A stretch of DNA of 64,000 nt from Actinomyces procaprae (GTDB taxonomy: Bacteria; Actinomycetota; Actinomycetes; Actinomycetales; Actinomycetaceae), in contig NZ_CP039292.1 in the NCBI RefSeq assembly GCF_004798665.1, forward strand, positions 1,240,001-1,304,000. The letters run 5' to 3'. The notes under the pieces were generated by a model, which was not told the origin of the DNA, ran no database searches, and saw only the letters and a list, made by a program, of their open reading frames with translations. Positions 1 to 8,764 of this stretch are shown piece after piece. Each line of letters starts with the position of its first letter. Position 1 is the stretch's first letter. A program made the position numbers and the translations under genes.

Positions 1-1519
1 CAAGCTGCGCTACGAAGGCCTCCATGGTGGCGCGCCCGGCGACGACGTCGCTGAAGCGGATACCGACGTCGCCGGTTGGCTCGATAACCTCCGGCAGGCC
101 TGACAGTATCCGTGCGCGCAGATCGGTGGTCGCCGTCGGCACGCGCTCCCAGCCGACTCGGGTGCGTCCGTCACCGCCCCGGTTCGTGGTCATGCGGTCG
201 AACGGGTGATCGGGGGAGGGGGCGAGCGCCTCCTGAAGCTGCTCGACCACCTCGGTGTTCTCCACGACGACGGCGCCGGCGTCAATGGTCTGCCGCACCG
301 AGGTGCCCACGTACAACGGGTAGGCGCCGGCCTCGACCACCCAGGCGTGGGCGTGACCGGTGCTGCCGGAGTCGTCGAATGACGCCAGGCGGCCCCAGGG
401 GAAGGAGACCGTCACCTCCTGGGACTCGCCCGGGGCGACCACGCCACTGCGGGCGAAGGCGACCAGTTCTCGGGCCGGGTGGGGCAGGGCGGCGTCCGCT
501 GGTGCACCCCGGTAGACCTGGATCACCGTGGACCCGGGGCGCGGGCCGGTGTTACTCACCTGCACGTGCACGGTGACGTCCGCGTCCGAGGCGGGGGCGG
601 CGTCATCAAGGCGGGCGCCGGACAGCGCGAAGGACGTGTACCCCAGGCCGTGACCAAAGGGGAACAGCACCTTGTCAGGTGCGAAAGTCTCGAAGTAGCG
701 GTAGCCGACGAACACGTCCTCGGCGTAGTTGTTGAAGTCCTTGCCTCCGAAGTTCACGGCCGACGGGTAGTCCGCGTAGGCGCGGGCGATGGTGTCCGTC
801 AGGTGCCCACCCGGCTCGGTGACCCCGGTGAGCACGTCGGCCACGGCCCGGCCGCCCTCCATGCCCCCGGGCCAGGCCAGCAGCAGGGCGGACACGCCCA
901 GCTCCTCGGCCCAGGACAGGTCCATGACGTTGCCGGAGTTGACGATTACCACCGTGCTCTCGAAGTGGTCGGTGACCTGCTCCAGCAGGGTGCGCTCAAC
1001 CTCCGTGAGGTAGTAGCCGCCGGGCTCCAGCACGTTCTCCCGGTCCTCCCCGGCCGCCCGACCGATGACGACGACAGCGGTGCGGGCACGGGAGGCGGCC
1101 GCGGCCACCAGCTCGGCGTCCACTTCCATCTCCGGGTAGAAGCGCGGCCAGTTGCCCCACTCCTCCACTGGCGGTTCCTGGGCCGCGCACCAATGGCGGT
1201 AGACGGACGCCAACTCGGCGTCGACGCTCACCCCCTGCTGTACCAGGCTGCCCAGCAGGTTGGTGGTGTAGACGGCGTTCACGTCGCCGCCGGAGCCGTA
1301 GCCGACGGCGAACCAGTCGATCTGGACGCGGCCGAACACGGCCACGGGCTCGGCGGGAGACAGTGGGAGGACGCCGTCGTTGGTGAGCAGGACGGTGCCC
1401 TCGGCGGCGGCTCGGCGGGCCAGCTCGGCCAGGCGCGGGTCATAGGAGCGGTCGGCGTCGGGGGCGGTAGCGGAGGTGTTCAGGTTCTGCGCGACCTCGC
1501 TGGTGGTGTTGGCGGTCAT
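1..1519 (-). CDS. Glycoside hydrolase family 3 beta-glucosidase, swapped domain order, 3' end cut by window edge
   Basis: A continuous reading frame runs from an ATG at 1519 off the left edge (506 codons seen). It is most likely an exo-acting beta-glucosidase or similar GH3 enzyme. The protein opens with what is normally the C-terminal GH3 domain (AAAEGTVLLTNDGVLPL near residue 30, VVIGRAAGED, then LLLAWPGGMEGG, then FPFGHGLGYTSF). Only at about residue 486, next to the edge, does the start of the usual N-terminal catalytic barrel domain appear (RFSDVVAGRATMEAFVAQL). This reversed order is known from some GH3 enzymes such as those of Ruminococcus albus and Butyrivibrio. No signal peptide is seen, so it should act in the cytoplasm on imported glucosides. 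The catalytic aspartate is not visible because it depends on the half carrying the edge. The gene follows the MFS gene by 60 bp on the same strand and may be cotranscribed with it. Confidence 0.9.
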   Translation of the reverse strand, partial: MTANTTSEVAQNLNTSATAPDADRSYDPRLAELARRAAAEGTVLLTNDGVLPLSPAEPVAVFGRVQIDWFAVGYGSGGDVNAVYTTNLLGSLVQQGVSVDAELASVYRHWCAAQEPPVEEWGNWPRFYPEMEVDAELVAAAASRARTAVVVIGRAAGEDRENVLEPGGYYLTEVERTLLEQVTDHFESTVVIVNSGNVMDLSWAEELGVSALLLAWPGGMEGGRAVADVLTGVTEPGGHLTDTIARAYADYPSAVNFGGKDFNNYAEDVFVGYRYFETFAPDKVLFPFGHGLGYTSFALSGARLDDAAPASDADVTVHVQVSNTGPRPGSTVIQVYRGAPADAALPHPARELVAFARSGVVAPGESQEVTVSFPWGRLASFDDSGSTGHAHAWVVEAGAYPLYVGTSVRQTIDAGAVVVENTEVVEQLQEALAPSPDHPFDRMTTNRGGDGRTRVGWERVPTATTDLRARILSGLPEVIEPTGDVGIRFSDVVAGRATMEAFVAQL

Positions 1520-1579
1520 GGCTGATTGTCTCCGTAGAAGTGCATGCAGGTCGGGTGGGACGGCGGTGTCAGCCCAAGC

Positions 1580-3208
1580 CTAACCGTCCGTGCGGTCGGT
1601 GTGATAGGCGTCGGCGGGGCCGAACTCGGCGAGCTCCTCCTCAAACTGCTCCAGGCCGGTCTTGGTCGACAGCGGGATCGGCTTGAACAGGCAGGCCACT
1701 GCCGCCGCCACCAGCAGCACCGGGGCCAGCGACAGCAGCACGGGAGCCAGCGCATGGTGGTAGGCGTCCACCACTGCGGCGCCCGTGGCGGCGTTCAAAC
1801 TCCGGGCGATGGCCGGAGTGATTGAAGCGGCCTCACGCGAGTCGAAGCCGAGGGAGAGTAGGGACGCGGTCAGGCGGCCGGTGAACAGCACACCAACGAC
1901 CGTGTTGCCGATCGACACCCCGATCTCCCGGAAGAAGTTATTGGTGGAGGTGGCGGTGCCTAGCATGCTGGCGGGTAGCGCGTTCTGGATGACGAGGACG
2001 CTGAGCTGCAGGAACATCCCAATGCCGATTTCCAGGACGAATACGGCCACGCCGGTCCAGGCCACGGGGGCGTCGGCGGGCAGCAGACCCAGCATGGCCA
2101 TGCCGGTCGCGGCCACCAGCGAGCCCACGATCGGGAAGGGCTTGTAGCGGCCGGTGCGGGTGACCAGAGTGCCTGACAACAGCGACCCGGTGAACATTCC
2201 GACGCTGCCCGGCACCAGCAGCAGACCGGACATGGTGGCGGACACGCCGTGGACCATCTGCAGGTAGGTCGGCAGGTACCCGTTCATGCCGAACATGCAG
2301 GCAGCCATGAGCACCGAGACGACGGTGGCGGTGATGAAGGTGTGATCGGTCAGCACCTGCAGCGGCAGGATCGGGTCTGCGGCTCGCCTCTCCACCGGGA
2401 CGACGGCGGCCCAGGCGGCCACGGTGATGCCGATGAGCCCCAGCATTACCGGGCTGCTCCAGGCGTATGTGGTCCCGCCCCAGGTGGCGATGAGGACGAT
2501 CCCCGCGGCGCCGATGCTGGTCAGTGCCAGCCCGGCCCAGTCGACGCTGAAGCTGCCGGAGCGCCGCGGCATGCGCAGCGCGATAGCTACCGCCGCCCAG
2601 GCGAACAGGCCGAAAGGCAGGAAGAACCAGAAGGTCCAGCGCCAACCGAGCCAGTCCGACAGCCATCCGCCCAGAAGCGGGCCGAGAATGGCGGCAATGC
2701 CGAACATGGCGCCCATGGGCGCCATGTACGTGCCGCGTACACGTGGCGGGATGATGTCGCCGGTGATGGCCTGAGAGCAGATCATCAGGCCACCACCGCC
2801 CAGGCCCTGTACGAAGCGGAAGACCGTGAAGGCAAACATGTCGGTCGCCAGGCCGCACAGGGCCGAGCCCCCGACGAACAGCGCAATGGCCAGCAGGTAG
2901 AGCCGCTTGCGGCCCACCAGGTCGCCGAGCTTGCCGTTGATCGGCATGGCCAGCGTCTGGCCGAGCGTGTAGGCGGTGATTGCCCAGGACATGTGGGCCA
3001 CGCCGCCCAGGTCGCCAATGACGGTCGGCAGTGCGGTGGCGATCACCGTGTGGTACATCGCGGTGAGGAACTGGACCATCATCAGGCAGATGTACACGAC
3101 CCAGAACCGCCGGTCGGGGCGGAAGGTCATGCCCTCGACGGTGCCGGAGATCCCCTGCGAATTCGGCTGGGTGTTCATCTGTTCGCCATGCGTGGGGGTG
3201 TTGCTCAT
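1580..3208 (-). CDS. MFS transporter, DHA2 (EmrB/QacA-like) 14-helix drug:H+ antiporter family
   Basis: Predicted 542-residue integral membrane exporter of the major facilitator superfamily. The region after helix 2 has the family motif as GKLGDLVGRKRLYLLA, and helix 5 carries the antiporter-type GPLLGGWL. The length and the extra central helices fit the 14-helix DHA2 group. An in-frame extension to 3373 exists, but the start at 3208 (MSNTPTHGEQ) is preceded by GAGGAGAG at good spacing, so it is preferred. The hydrophilic N-terminus is followed by the first helix at about residue 35. The substrate cannot be read from the sequence: members export drugs, dyes or metabolites. The GH3 gene lies just downstream on the same strand, so a link to glycoside traffic is possible but unproven. 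It is divergent from the sugar ABC operon starting at 3532. Confidence 0.92.
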   Translation of the reverse strand: MSNTPTHGEQMNTQPNSQGISGTVEGMTFRPDRRFWVVYICLMMVQFLTAMYHTVIATALPTVIGDLGGVAHMSWAITAYTLGQTLAMPINGKLGDLVGRKRLYLLAIALFVGGSALCGLATDMFAFTVFRFVQGLGGGGLMICSQAITGDIIPPRVRGTYMAPMGAMFGIAAILGPLLGGWLSDWLGWRWTFWFFLPFGLFAWAAVAIALRMPRRSGSFSVDWAGLALTSIGAAGIVLIATWGGTTYAWSSPVMLGLIGITVAAWAAVVPVERRAADPILPLQVLTDHTFITATVVSVLMAACMFGMNGYLPTYLQMVHGVSATMSGLLLVPGSVGMFTGSLLSGTLVTRTGRYKPFPIVGSLVAATGMAMLGLLPADAPVAWTGVAVFVLEIGIGMFLQLSVLVIQNALPASMLGTATSTNNFFREIGVSIGNTVVGVLFTGRLTASLLSLGFDSREAASITPAIARSLNAATGAAVVDAYHHALAPVLLSLAPVLLVAAAVACLFKPIPLSTKTGLEQFEEELAEFGPADAYHTDRTDG

Positions 3209-3450
3209 TACCTCGAATCTCTCCTCGCGGCACGCCAAGTGGGGAGGGGCCCGAAGTCGGGAAGGGCGTGCCGCGCAACAAATCTTGCCAAACGGGCGGG
3301 TGCGCTGCGAAACGCCTGCGGAGAGGTATTGGGCACCCCTGGTGCACAGGAGTCGACCATCCCGTTGGGTCACGGTCTCACAACGAAGATTCCTGTCGGT
3401 TGCGGGCTGCGTTCCGGCGAGCTGCTGGCTGGGCTACATTGGTCTCGCCA

Positions 3451-3470
3451 TACAGTCGACGCGCGTCGAC
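3451..3470 (+). promoter_or_regulatory. Candidate promoter -10 with overlapping palindromic operator before the first sugar ABC operon
   Basis: In the 323-bp divergent gap (3209-3531), a TACAGT hexamer (3451-3456) overlaps a perfect 16-bp palindrome GTCGACGCGCGTCGAC (3455-3470). A second dyad, GTGAGC-GA-GCTCAC, lies at 3491-3504, just before the Shine-Dalgarno. Central-CG palindromes are typical operators of LacI-family repressors, and a LacI gene lies at the end of this module (8765). No clear -35 is seen. The assignment is inference from position and symmetry. Confidence 0.4.
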
Positions 3471-3531
3471 GGCGTGTGTTCGCCCAACGAGTGAGCGAGC
3501 TCACGCGTGGTGTTTCAAGGAGGAAAAGCAC

Positions 3532-4839
3532 ATGGCATCTCGTCTACCCCGTCGTCGTTTCATCCAGGGGTCAGCTGTGGTCGCGGCCCTTTCGGCTGCG
3601 GCCGCCTGTTCCGGCGGCGGATCCAACAGTTCAGGCACGAGCGCATCCGCCGCGTCAACGGCCGACTTCACCGGCACGGGACCGATCACCTGGGTGCAGG
3701 GCAAGGACAACTCCGACGGCAAGGTGCAAGAACGCATCGATGAGTGGAACGAGCTGTACCCCGATGAGAAGGTCACGCTGATCGAGCTGTCGGCCGAGGC
3801 CGATCAACAGCGCCAGTCGCTCATCAACAACGCCCAGACCCAGTCCGACGCCTACGACGTGATCTCAATCGACAACGTGTGGGTGGCCGAGTTCGCCGCC
3901 AACCAGTGGGTCGTGCCCCTGCCCGAGGATGACCTGAAGAACGATGACATCGTGGAGTCCGTCTGGCAGACCGGCCTATACATGGATCGGCTGTACGGGA
4001 TGCCCTTCGCCACGGACTCCTCGATCATGTTCTACCGCAAGGACTTCCTCGAGGAGGCCGGCGTCGAGGTACCCACCACCTGGGATGAGGTCAAGTCCGC
4101 CATCGACGCCGTGCGCGCCCTGCCGGGGCACGAGAAGATCGGCGGCTTCGGCGGCCAGTTCGCCAAGTACGAGGGGCTGACCTGCTGCGCCAGCGAGTTC
4201 ATCAACACCGCGGGCGGCTCCTTCTACGACGACGAGGGCAACGTCACCATCAACTCCCCGGAGGCGATCGCCGGCCTGCAGGTGCTGATCGACGGCTTCA
4301 AGGACGGCTACATCCCCAAGGAGGCTCTGGAGTGGAAGGAGGAGGACGGCCGCAACGCCTTCGAGTCCGGCGACCTGCTCTTCTACCGCCAGTGGCCCTA
4401 CCAGTACGCCAACAACATGGCCGCCCTCGGGGAGGAGAAGTTCGGCGTCGCCGCGCTGCCCACCATCGAAGGCAAGGACTTCGTCCCCACCCTGGGCGGA
4501 CACAACTGCGGTATCTCCGCGTATTCGAAGAACAAGGCGACGGCGCTGAAGTTCGTTCAGTGGTGGACCAGCCAGGAGTCCGAGAAGTACGCGCTGGAGA
4601 CCCAGACCCTCGCGCCCATTCTCGGCTCGCTGTACGAGGACTCCGAGATGCTCGAGCAGTTCCCCTACCTGCCCACGCTGCGCGAGTCCCTCGACTCCGC
4701 CAAGGGGCGGCCGAAGGCCGTCTCCTACGGTGACGTGACCGCCGCGATCCAGGACGCCCTCTACCCGGCGGTGCAGCAGCAGGTCACGGCAGAGGAGGCC
4801 ATCAGCAACCTGGAGACCGCGCTCAAGGCCCTGTCCTGA
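3532..4839 (+). CDS. Sugar ABC transporter substrate-binding lipoprotein (family 1, MalE-like)
   Basis: A 435-residue extracytoplasmic solute-binding protein that delivers a sugar, probably an alpha-glucoside, to the two permeases encoded next. The N-terminus has a twin-arginine motif (RRRFIQG), a hydrophobic segment and a cysteine suitable for lipidation (SAAAACSGGG), so it should be Tat-exported and membrane-anchored. The mature part shows the family fold (VISIDNVWVAEFAAN, GMPFATDSSIMFYRKDFLEEAG). The start at 3532 is set by AAGGAGGAAAA seven bases upstream; longer in-frame extensions lack such a site and would bury the signal. First gene of a binding protein-permease-permease operon with no ATP-binding subunit. 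The exact sugar is inferred from the adjacent GH13 alpha-glucosidase. Confidence 0.93.
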   Translation: MASRLPRRRFIQGSAVVAALSAAAACSGGGSNSSGTSASAASTADFTGTGPITWVQGKDNSDGKVQERIDEWNELYPDEKVTLIELSAEADQQRQSLINNAQTQSDAYDVISIDNVWVAEFAANQWVVPLPEDDLKNDDIVESVWQTGLYMDRLYGMPFATDSSIMFYRKDFLEEAGVEVPTTWDEVKSAIDAVRALPGHEKIGGFGGQFAKYEGLTCCASEFINTAGGSFYDDEGNVTINSPEAIAGLQVLIDGFKDGYIPKEALEWKEEDGRNAFESGDLLFYRQWPYQYANNMAALGEEKFGVAALPTIEGKDFVPTLGGHNCGISAYSKNKATALKFVQWWTSQESEKYALETQTLAPILGSLYEDSEMLEQFPYLPTLRESLDSAKGRPKAVSYGDVTAAIQDALYPAVQQQVTAEEAISNLETALKALS

Positions 4840-4883
4840 GACGCGGTCGGCACGCCATTCTCACGGATTCGTGGCCTGCTCCA

Positions 4884-4917
4884 CCGGTGGGGCGGGATGC
4901 CCCTCCCGCCCCACCGG
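4884..4917 (+). other. Intercistronic stem-loop between binding protein and permease genes
   Basis: A perfect 14-bp stem (4884-4897 with 4904-4917) closes a 6-base loop, 45 bp after the binding-protein stop and 40 bp before the permease start. It has no T-tract. A hairpin at this place in malEFG-type operons is known to protect upstream mRNA or attenuate readthrough, giving more binding protein than permease. That role here is inference. Confidence 0.6.
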
Positions 4918-4957
4918 ACAGTGCAGTGGGCGCAAAGAGTTAGAGGCAACACAGGCA

Positions 4958-6001
4958 ATGAGCGCTAATACCTACGTGCCGGATGTGAACCGCCGGTCCA
5001 AATCCAGTCGGGCGCAAGCGCGCCTGGCGTGGCTGCTGATCACCCCGACGATCCTCGTGCTGACGATCGTCATCATCCTCCCCGTATTCCAGTCCTTGCG
5101 GCAGTCCCTTTACGGCAAGGCCGGACTCGATCCCGAGACCGGATTCGTCTCCGACGTCGAGCCCTTCGTGGGACTGGACAACTACACCGCCATCTTCACC
5201 GACGCCGGATCCCGCTTCTGGACGGCCGCCTGGAACACCACGCTGTTCGGCGTGGTCACCGTGGTCCTGGAGACCATCCTCGGCGTGGCAATGGCGCTGA
5301 TCATGCACCGGGCCATGCGCGGGCGCGGCTTCGTCCGCGCGGCGATCCTGGTTCCATGGGCGATCCCCACCGCCGTCTCCGCCATCCTGTGGGGCTGGAT
5401 CTTCAACCAGAACGGCGTGGCCAACGCCATCCTGGGGCAACACATCATGTGGGCCTCGGGCAACGCCACCGCCAAGCTCGCCATCATCATCGCCGACGTG
5501 TGGAAGACCGCCCCCTACATCGGGCTGCTCACGCTCGCCGGGCTTCAGGTCATCCCAGACGAGGTCTACGAGGCCGCCAAGATCGACGGAGCGAACGCCT
5601 GGAAGCGGTTCACCCGGATCACGCTGCCGCTGGTCAAGCCGGCACTGGTGGTCGCGGTGCTGTTCCGCGCTCTGGACGCACTGCGCATGTTCGACCTGCC
5701 CTACATTCTCATCGGCCCGCGCAAGGGGTCGGTCGAGACGATCTCCATGCTCGTCCAGGACGAGGCCTCCAACTTGCGCTACGGCTCGGCGGCCGCGTAC
5801 GCGCTCATCCTGTTCCTATACGTGTTCATCTTCGCCTTCGCCTTCACCCGGATCACCCACGCCGACCTGGGGGCCACCGCTCCGCGCAGCGGCGGCAGGC
5901 GGGGGCGCAGGCTGCCCGCCACCGTCTTCCTGCCGCGACGCAGCCCCTCCGCCGTCGGGGCGAGCGGCGCCGCCGAGCCCACTGAGAGGAGCGCGTCATG
6001 A
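4958..6001 (+). CDS. Sugar ABC transporter permease (MalF-like)
   Basis: A 347-residue inner-membrane permease with about six helices. The EAA loop that contacts the ATPase is visible as EAAKIDGANAWKRFTRITLPL near residue 207. The protein starts MSANTYVPD and has a first helix at about residue 24. The ATG at 4958 follows an AGAGG site; longer readings upstream run through the intercistronic hairpin and are rejected. It overlaps the next permease by ATGA (5998-6001), indicating translational coupling. The C-terminus carries an Arg/Gly-rich cytoplasmic tail (GGRRGRRL) that is longer than usual. Works with the 5998 permease and the 3532 lipoprotein. The ATPase must be supplied from elsewhere in the genome, as with shared MsmK-type subunits. 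Confidence 0.92.
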   Translation: MSANTYVPDVNRRSKSSRAQARLAWLLITPTILVLTIVIILPVFQSLRQSLYGKAGLDPETGFVSDVEPFVGLDNYTAIFTDAGSRFWTAAWNTTLFGVVTVVLETILGVAMALIMHRAMRGRGFVRAAILVPWAIPTAVSAILWGWIFNQNGVANAILGQHIMWASGNATAKLAIIIADVWKTAPYIGLLTLAGLQVIPDEVYEAAKIDGANAWKRFTRITLPLVKPALVVAVLFRALDALRMFDLPYILIGPRKGSVETISMLVQDEASNLRYGSAAAYALILFLYVFIFAFAFTRITHADLGATAPRSGGRRGRRLPATVFLPRRSPSAVGASGAAEPTERSAS

Positions 6002-6873
6002 GCGCGGCAACTGCGTCAACACCGGTGAGCGTGCGACCCCGGAGGAAGATCGACTGGGCCGGCGGCCTGTCGACCTTCGGCATCGTCCTCATCGTCATCT
6101 ACTGTCTCGCCCCGTTCTACTGGATGCTCGTGTCCTCCCTGCGGCCCGACACGGAGATCTTCGAGAACACCTGGTGGCCCAGGCACGTCTCCTTCGAGAA
6201 CTACCAGGCGGTGTTCTCCGCCAAGAACAACTTCGGGCAAGGGCTGATCAACTCGCTCATCGTCTCCGTGGTGGTGACCGTGGTTGCCCTGGCAATTGCC
6301 ACCTTCGCCTCCTACGCGCTCGCACGGCTGGACTTCCGCGGCAAGAGCGTGCTGCTGCTGGTGGTGCTGGCCACCTCGATGTTCCCGCTGGTGGCCATCA
6401 TCGTGCCGCTGCTGAAGAACTTCTCAGCCTGGGGCTGGATCAACACCTACCAGGCGATGATCATCCCGGACCTGTCGTTCTCACTGCCGCTGGCGGTGTG
6501 GAACCTGACCAGCTTCTTCCGGCAGATGCCCCAGGAACTGGAGCAGTCCGCCATGGTCGACGGCTGCACCCCAGGGCAGGCCTTCCGCAAGGTGATCCTG
6601 CCGATCGCCGCACCCGGCATCTTCACCACCGCCATCATCATCTTCATCGGCGCCTGGAACGAGTTCCTGGTGGCCGTGACGATGATCAACAACCCGGTCA
6701 TGCAGCCCGCCACCGTGCTGCTGTCGAAGTTCACCGGCGCATCCCAGTTCAACACCCCATTCGGCTCGCAGATGGCCGCGGGCGTGATCATGACCCTGCC
6801 GCTGGTGATCATGGTGCTGATCTTCCAGCGTCGCATCGTGGCCGGCCTGGCCGCGGGCGGGCTCAAGCAGTGA
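5998..6873 (+). CDS. Sugar ABC transporter permease (MalG-like)
   Basis: A 291-residue second permease of the first sugar importer. It has a short cytoplasmic N-terminus (about 20 residues), six predicted helices and the MalG-type EAA loop in a modified form (ELEQSAMVDGCTPGQAFRKV, near residue 180). It ends with a hydrophobic helix and AAGGLKQ, the usual MalG-like tail. Its start overlaps the stop of the preceding permease. A strong hairpin with a T-run follows six bases after its stop, so the operon core ends here, while the alpha-glucosidase gene downstream probably has its own promoter. Confidence 0.92.
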   Translation: MSAATASTPVSVRPRRKIDWAGGLSTFGIVLIVIYCLAPFYWMLVSSLRPDTEIFENTWWPRHVSFENYQAVFSAKNNFGQGLINSLIVSVVVTVVALAIATFASYALARLDFRGKSVLLLVVLATSMFPLVAIIVPLLKNFSAWGWINTYQAMIIPDLSFSLPLAVWNLTSFFRQMPQELEQSAMVDGCTPGQAFRKVILPIAAPGIFTTAIIIFIGAWNEFLVAVTMINNPVMQPATVLLSKFTGASQFNTPFGSQMAAGVIMTLPLVIMVLIFQRRIVAGLAAGGLKQ

Positions 6874-6878
6874 CGCGG

Positions 6879-6929
6879 ACGGGGCGGGTGCGCGGCGCCT
6901 GCGCACCCGCCCCGTGCGAGTTGTTTTTT
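6879..6929 (+). terminator. Rho-independent terminator of the first ABC operon
   Basis: A perfect 15-bp GC-rich stem (6879-6893 with 6901-6915) and 7-base loop are followed by TTGTTTTTT at 6921-6929. This is the only classic T-tailed terminator seen in the window. A TTGTTT inside the T-run and TATGTA at 6944 could form a promoter for the downstream GH13 gene. Confidence 0.85.
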
Positions 6930-7014
6930 GCCCTGTCCTAGCTTATGTACCATCCACCCGTGCCCGGGAGCCGCCGTTTCCGGGCCCCGACCCGTTCCAG
7001 GACCAGAGGACCCC

Positions 7015-8718
7015 ATGACCTCGCTTGCTCCGCTTGTGACCGTGCGCAACGACCAGGACGCCTGGTGGCGCGACGCCGTCATCTACCAGATCTACCCCCG
7101 CTCCTTCGCCGACTCCGACGGCGACGGCCTCGGCGACCTGCCCGGCATCACCTCCCACATGGACCACCTCGCCGCCCTGGGAGTCGACGCCATCTGGCTC
7201 TCGCCCTTCTACCCCTCCCCGCAGGTCGACGCCGGCTACGACGTCGCCGACTACTTCGACGTGGCCCCCGAGTACGGCACGCTGGCGGACTTCGACGAAA
7301 TGGTGGCCGCCGCCCGAGCCGTCGGCATCAGGGTTGTGATCGACCTGGTGCCCAACCACTCCTCCGACCAGCACGCCTGGTTCCGCGCGGCGCTTCAGGC
7401 CGGACCCGGCTCACCGGAGCGCGAGCGCTACATCTTCCGCCACAGCCCGGACGGACCGCCCAACAACTGGGGCAGCCTGTTCGGCGGCCCGGCATGGACC
7501 CGGGTCGAGCCGCTCACCGGTCGGGAGGAGGACCGCGGCTGGTGGTACTTGCACCTGTTCGCCGCCGAACAGCCCGACTTCAACTGGGACCACCCCGACG
7601 TACACGAGATGTTCCGCGAATTCCTGCGCTTCTGGGCTGGGCGCGGGGTGGACGGCTTCCGCGTGGACGTCGCCCACGGCCTGGTCAAGGCTCCCGGCCT
7701 GCCCGACGACGCTCTGGGGGAGGACCGCTGGCGCGGCACCGCCGTCGACGATGAGCGGCCCAAGACCGCCGACAACGGCCCCATGTTCGACCAGCCCGGC
7801 GTGCACGACATCTATCGCGACTGGCGCAGCGTGCTCAGCGGCATCCGCCCCGACATCCTGCTGGTGGCCGAGGCCTGGGTGGATCCGCCCGAGCAGATGG
7901 CCAAGTACGTCCGCGAGGACGAGATGAGCCAGGCCTTCAACTTCGACTACCTCAAGTCCCCCTGGCGTGCCCCCGACCTGCGCCGAGTCATCGACACCTC
8001 AATGGCAGCCAACGCCGCCGTGGGCGCGCCCACCACCTGGGTGCTGTCCAACCACGACGTCGTCCGTCACGCCACCCGCTTCGGCTTCCCCCCGGGAGCC
8101 GAGCCGGACGACGGCATCGGCGCCGAGGATCTGCAGCCCGACACCGTCCTGGGGCTGCGCAAGGCCCGCGCCGCCACCCTGTTCGCCCTCGGTCTGCCCG
8201 GCAGCATGTACATGTTCCAGGGGGAGGAGCTGGGCCTGCCCGAGCACACCACCATGGACGACGCCGCCCGCCAGGACCCGGCCTGGCTGCGCACCGACAA
8301 GCGCACGCGCGGGCGCGACGGCTGCCGCGTCCCCCTGCCCTGGGCGGCCGGCGGACCCGCCTGCGGCTTCAACACCACCGGGCGGACCTGGCTGCCGCAG
8401 CCAGATGGCTGGGGCGCCTACGCCCCCGCCGTACAGGAGTCCGACCCCGACTCCACCCTGTCCATGTACCGGCGCGCCATCGCCGCCAGGCGCGAATGGC
8501 AGTTGGGGCGGGGCGAGGTCGAATGGGTGCAGGATCTGCCCGAGCAGGTGCTTGCCTTCCGCAACGGTGAGATCACTGTTGCTATCAATATGGGGGACGG
8601 GGACGCCGTACTGCCGTTGACGGGTACGGTGCTGGTGCAGTCTTGGAGCGGGCAGACAGGCGGACGCCTCGACGCCATCACAGTTCCCGCGAACGCCGCC
8701 GTGTGGCTAGCCGCATGA
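7015..8718 (+). CDS. GH13 alpha-glucosidase (oligo-1,6-glucosidase subfamily)
   Basis: A 567-residue cytoplasmic retaining glucosidase that releases glucose from the non-reducing end of imported alpha-glucosides. The four GH13 regions are present: DLVPNHSSD, GFRVDVAHG (nucleophile Asp), LLVAEAWVD (acid/base Glu) and LSNHDVVRH. QPDFNW (region V) places it in the oligo-1,6-glucosidase/alpha-glucosidase group. The valine after the nucleophile (DV) is the residue often linked to alpha-1,6 activity, but substrate choice is not certain. No signal peptide. The start at 7015 follows AGAGGACCCC. It lies between the ABC operon terminator and a LacI gene, forming an uptake-hydrolysis-regulation module. 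Confidence 0.93.
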   Translation: MTSLAPLVTVRNDQDAWWRDAVIYQIYPRSFADSDGDGLGDLPGITSHMDHLAALGVDAIWLSPFYPSPQVDAGYDVADYFDVAPEYGTLADFDEMVAAARAVGIRVVIDLVPNHSSDQHAWFRAALQAGPGSPERERYIFRHSPDGPPNNWGSLFGGPAWTRVEPLTGREEDRGWWYLHLFAAEQPDFNWDHPDVHEMFREFLRFWAGRGVDGFRVDVAHGLVKAPGLPDDALGEDRWRGTAVDDERPKTADNGPMFDQPGVHDIYRDWRSVLSGIRPDILLVAEAWVDPPEQMAKYVREDEMSQAFNFDYLKSPWRAPDLRRVIDTSMAANAAVGAPTTWVLSNHDVVRHATRFGFPPGAEPDDGIGAEDLQPDTVLGLRKARAATLFALGLPGSMYMFQGEELGLPEHTTMDDAARQDPAWLRTDKRTRGRDGCRVPLPWAAGGPACGFNTTGRTWLPQPDGWGAYAPAVQESDPDSTLSMYRRAIAARREWQLGRGEVEWVQDLPEQVLAFRNGEITVAINMGDGDAVLPLTGTVLVQSWSGQTGGRLDAITVPANAAVWLAA

Positions 8719-8764
8719 GTTGAGGCAGGGCGGGCGGCCCCATCAGACCCTGGAAGGAGAACGC

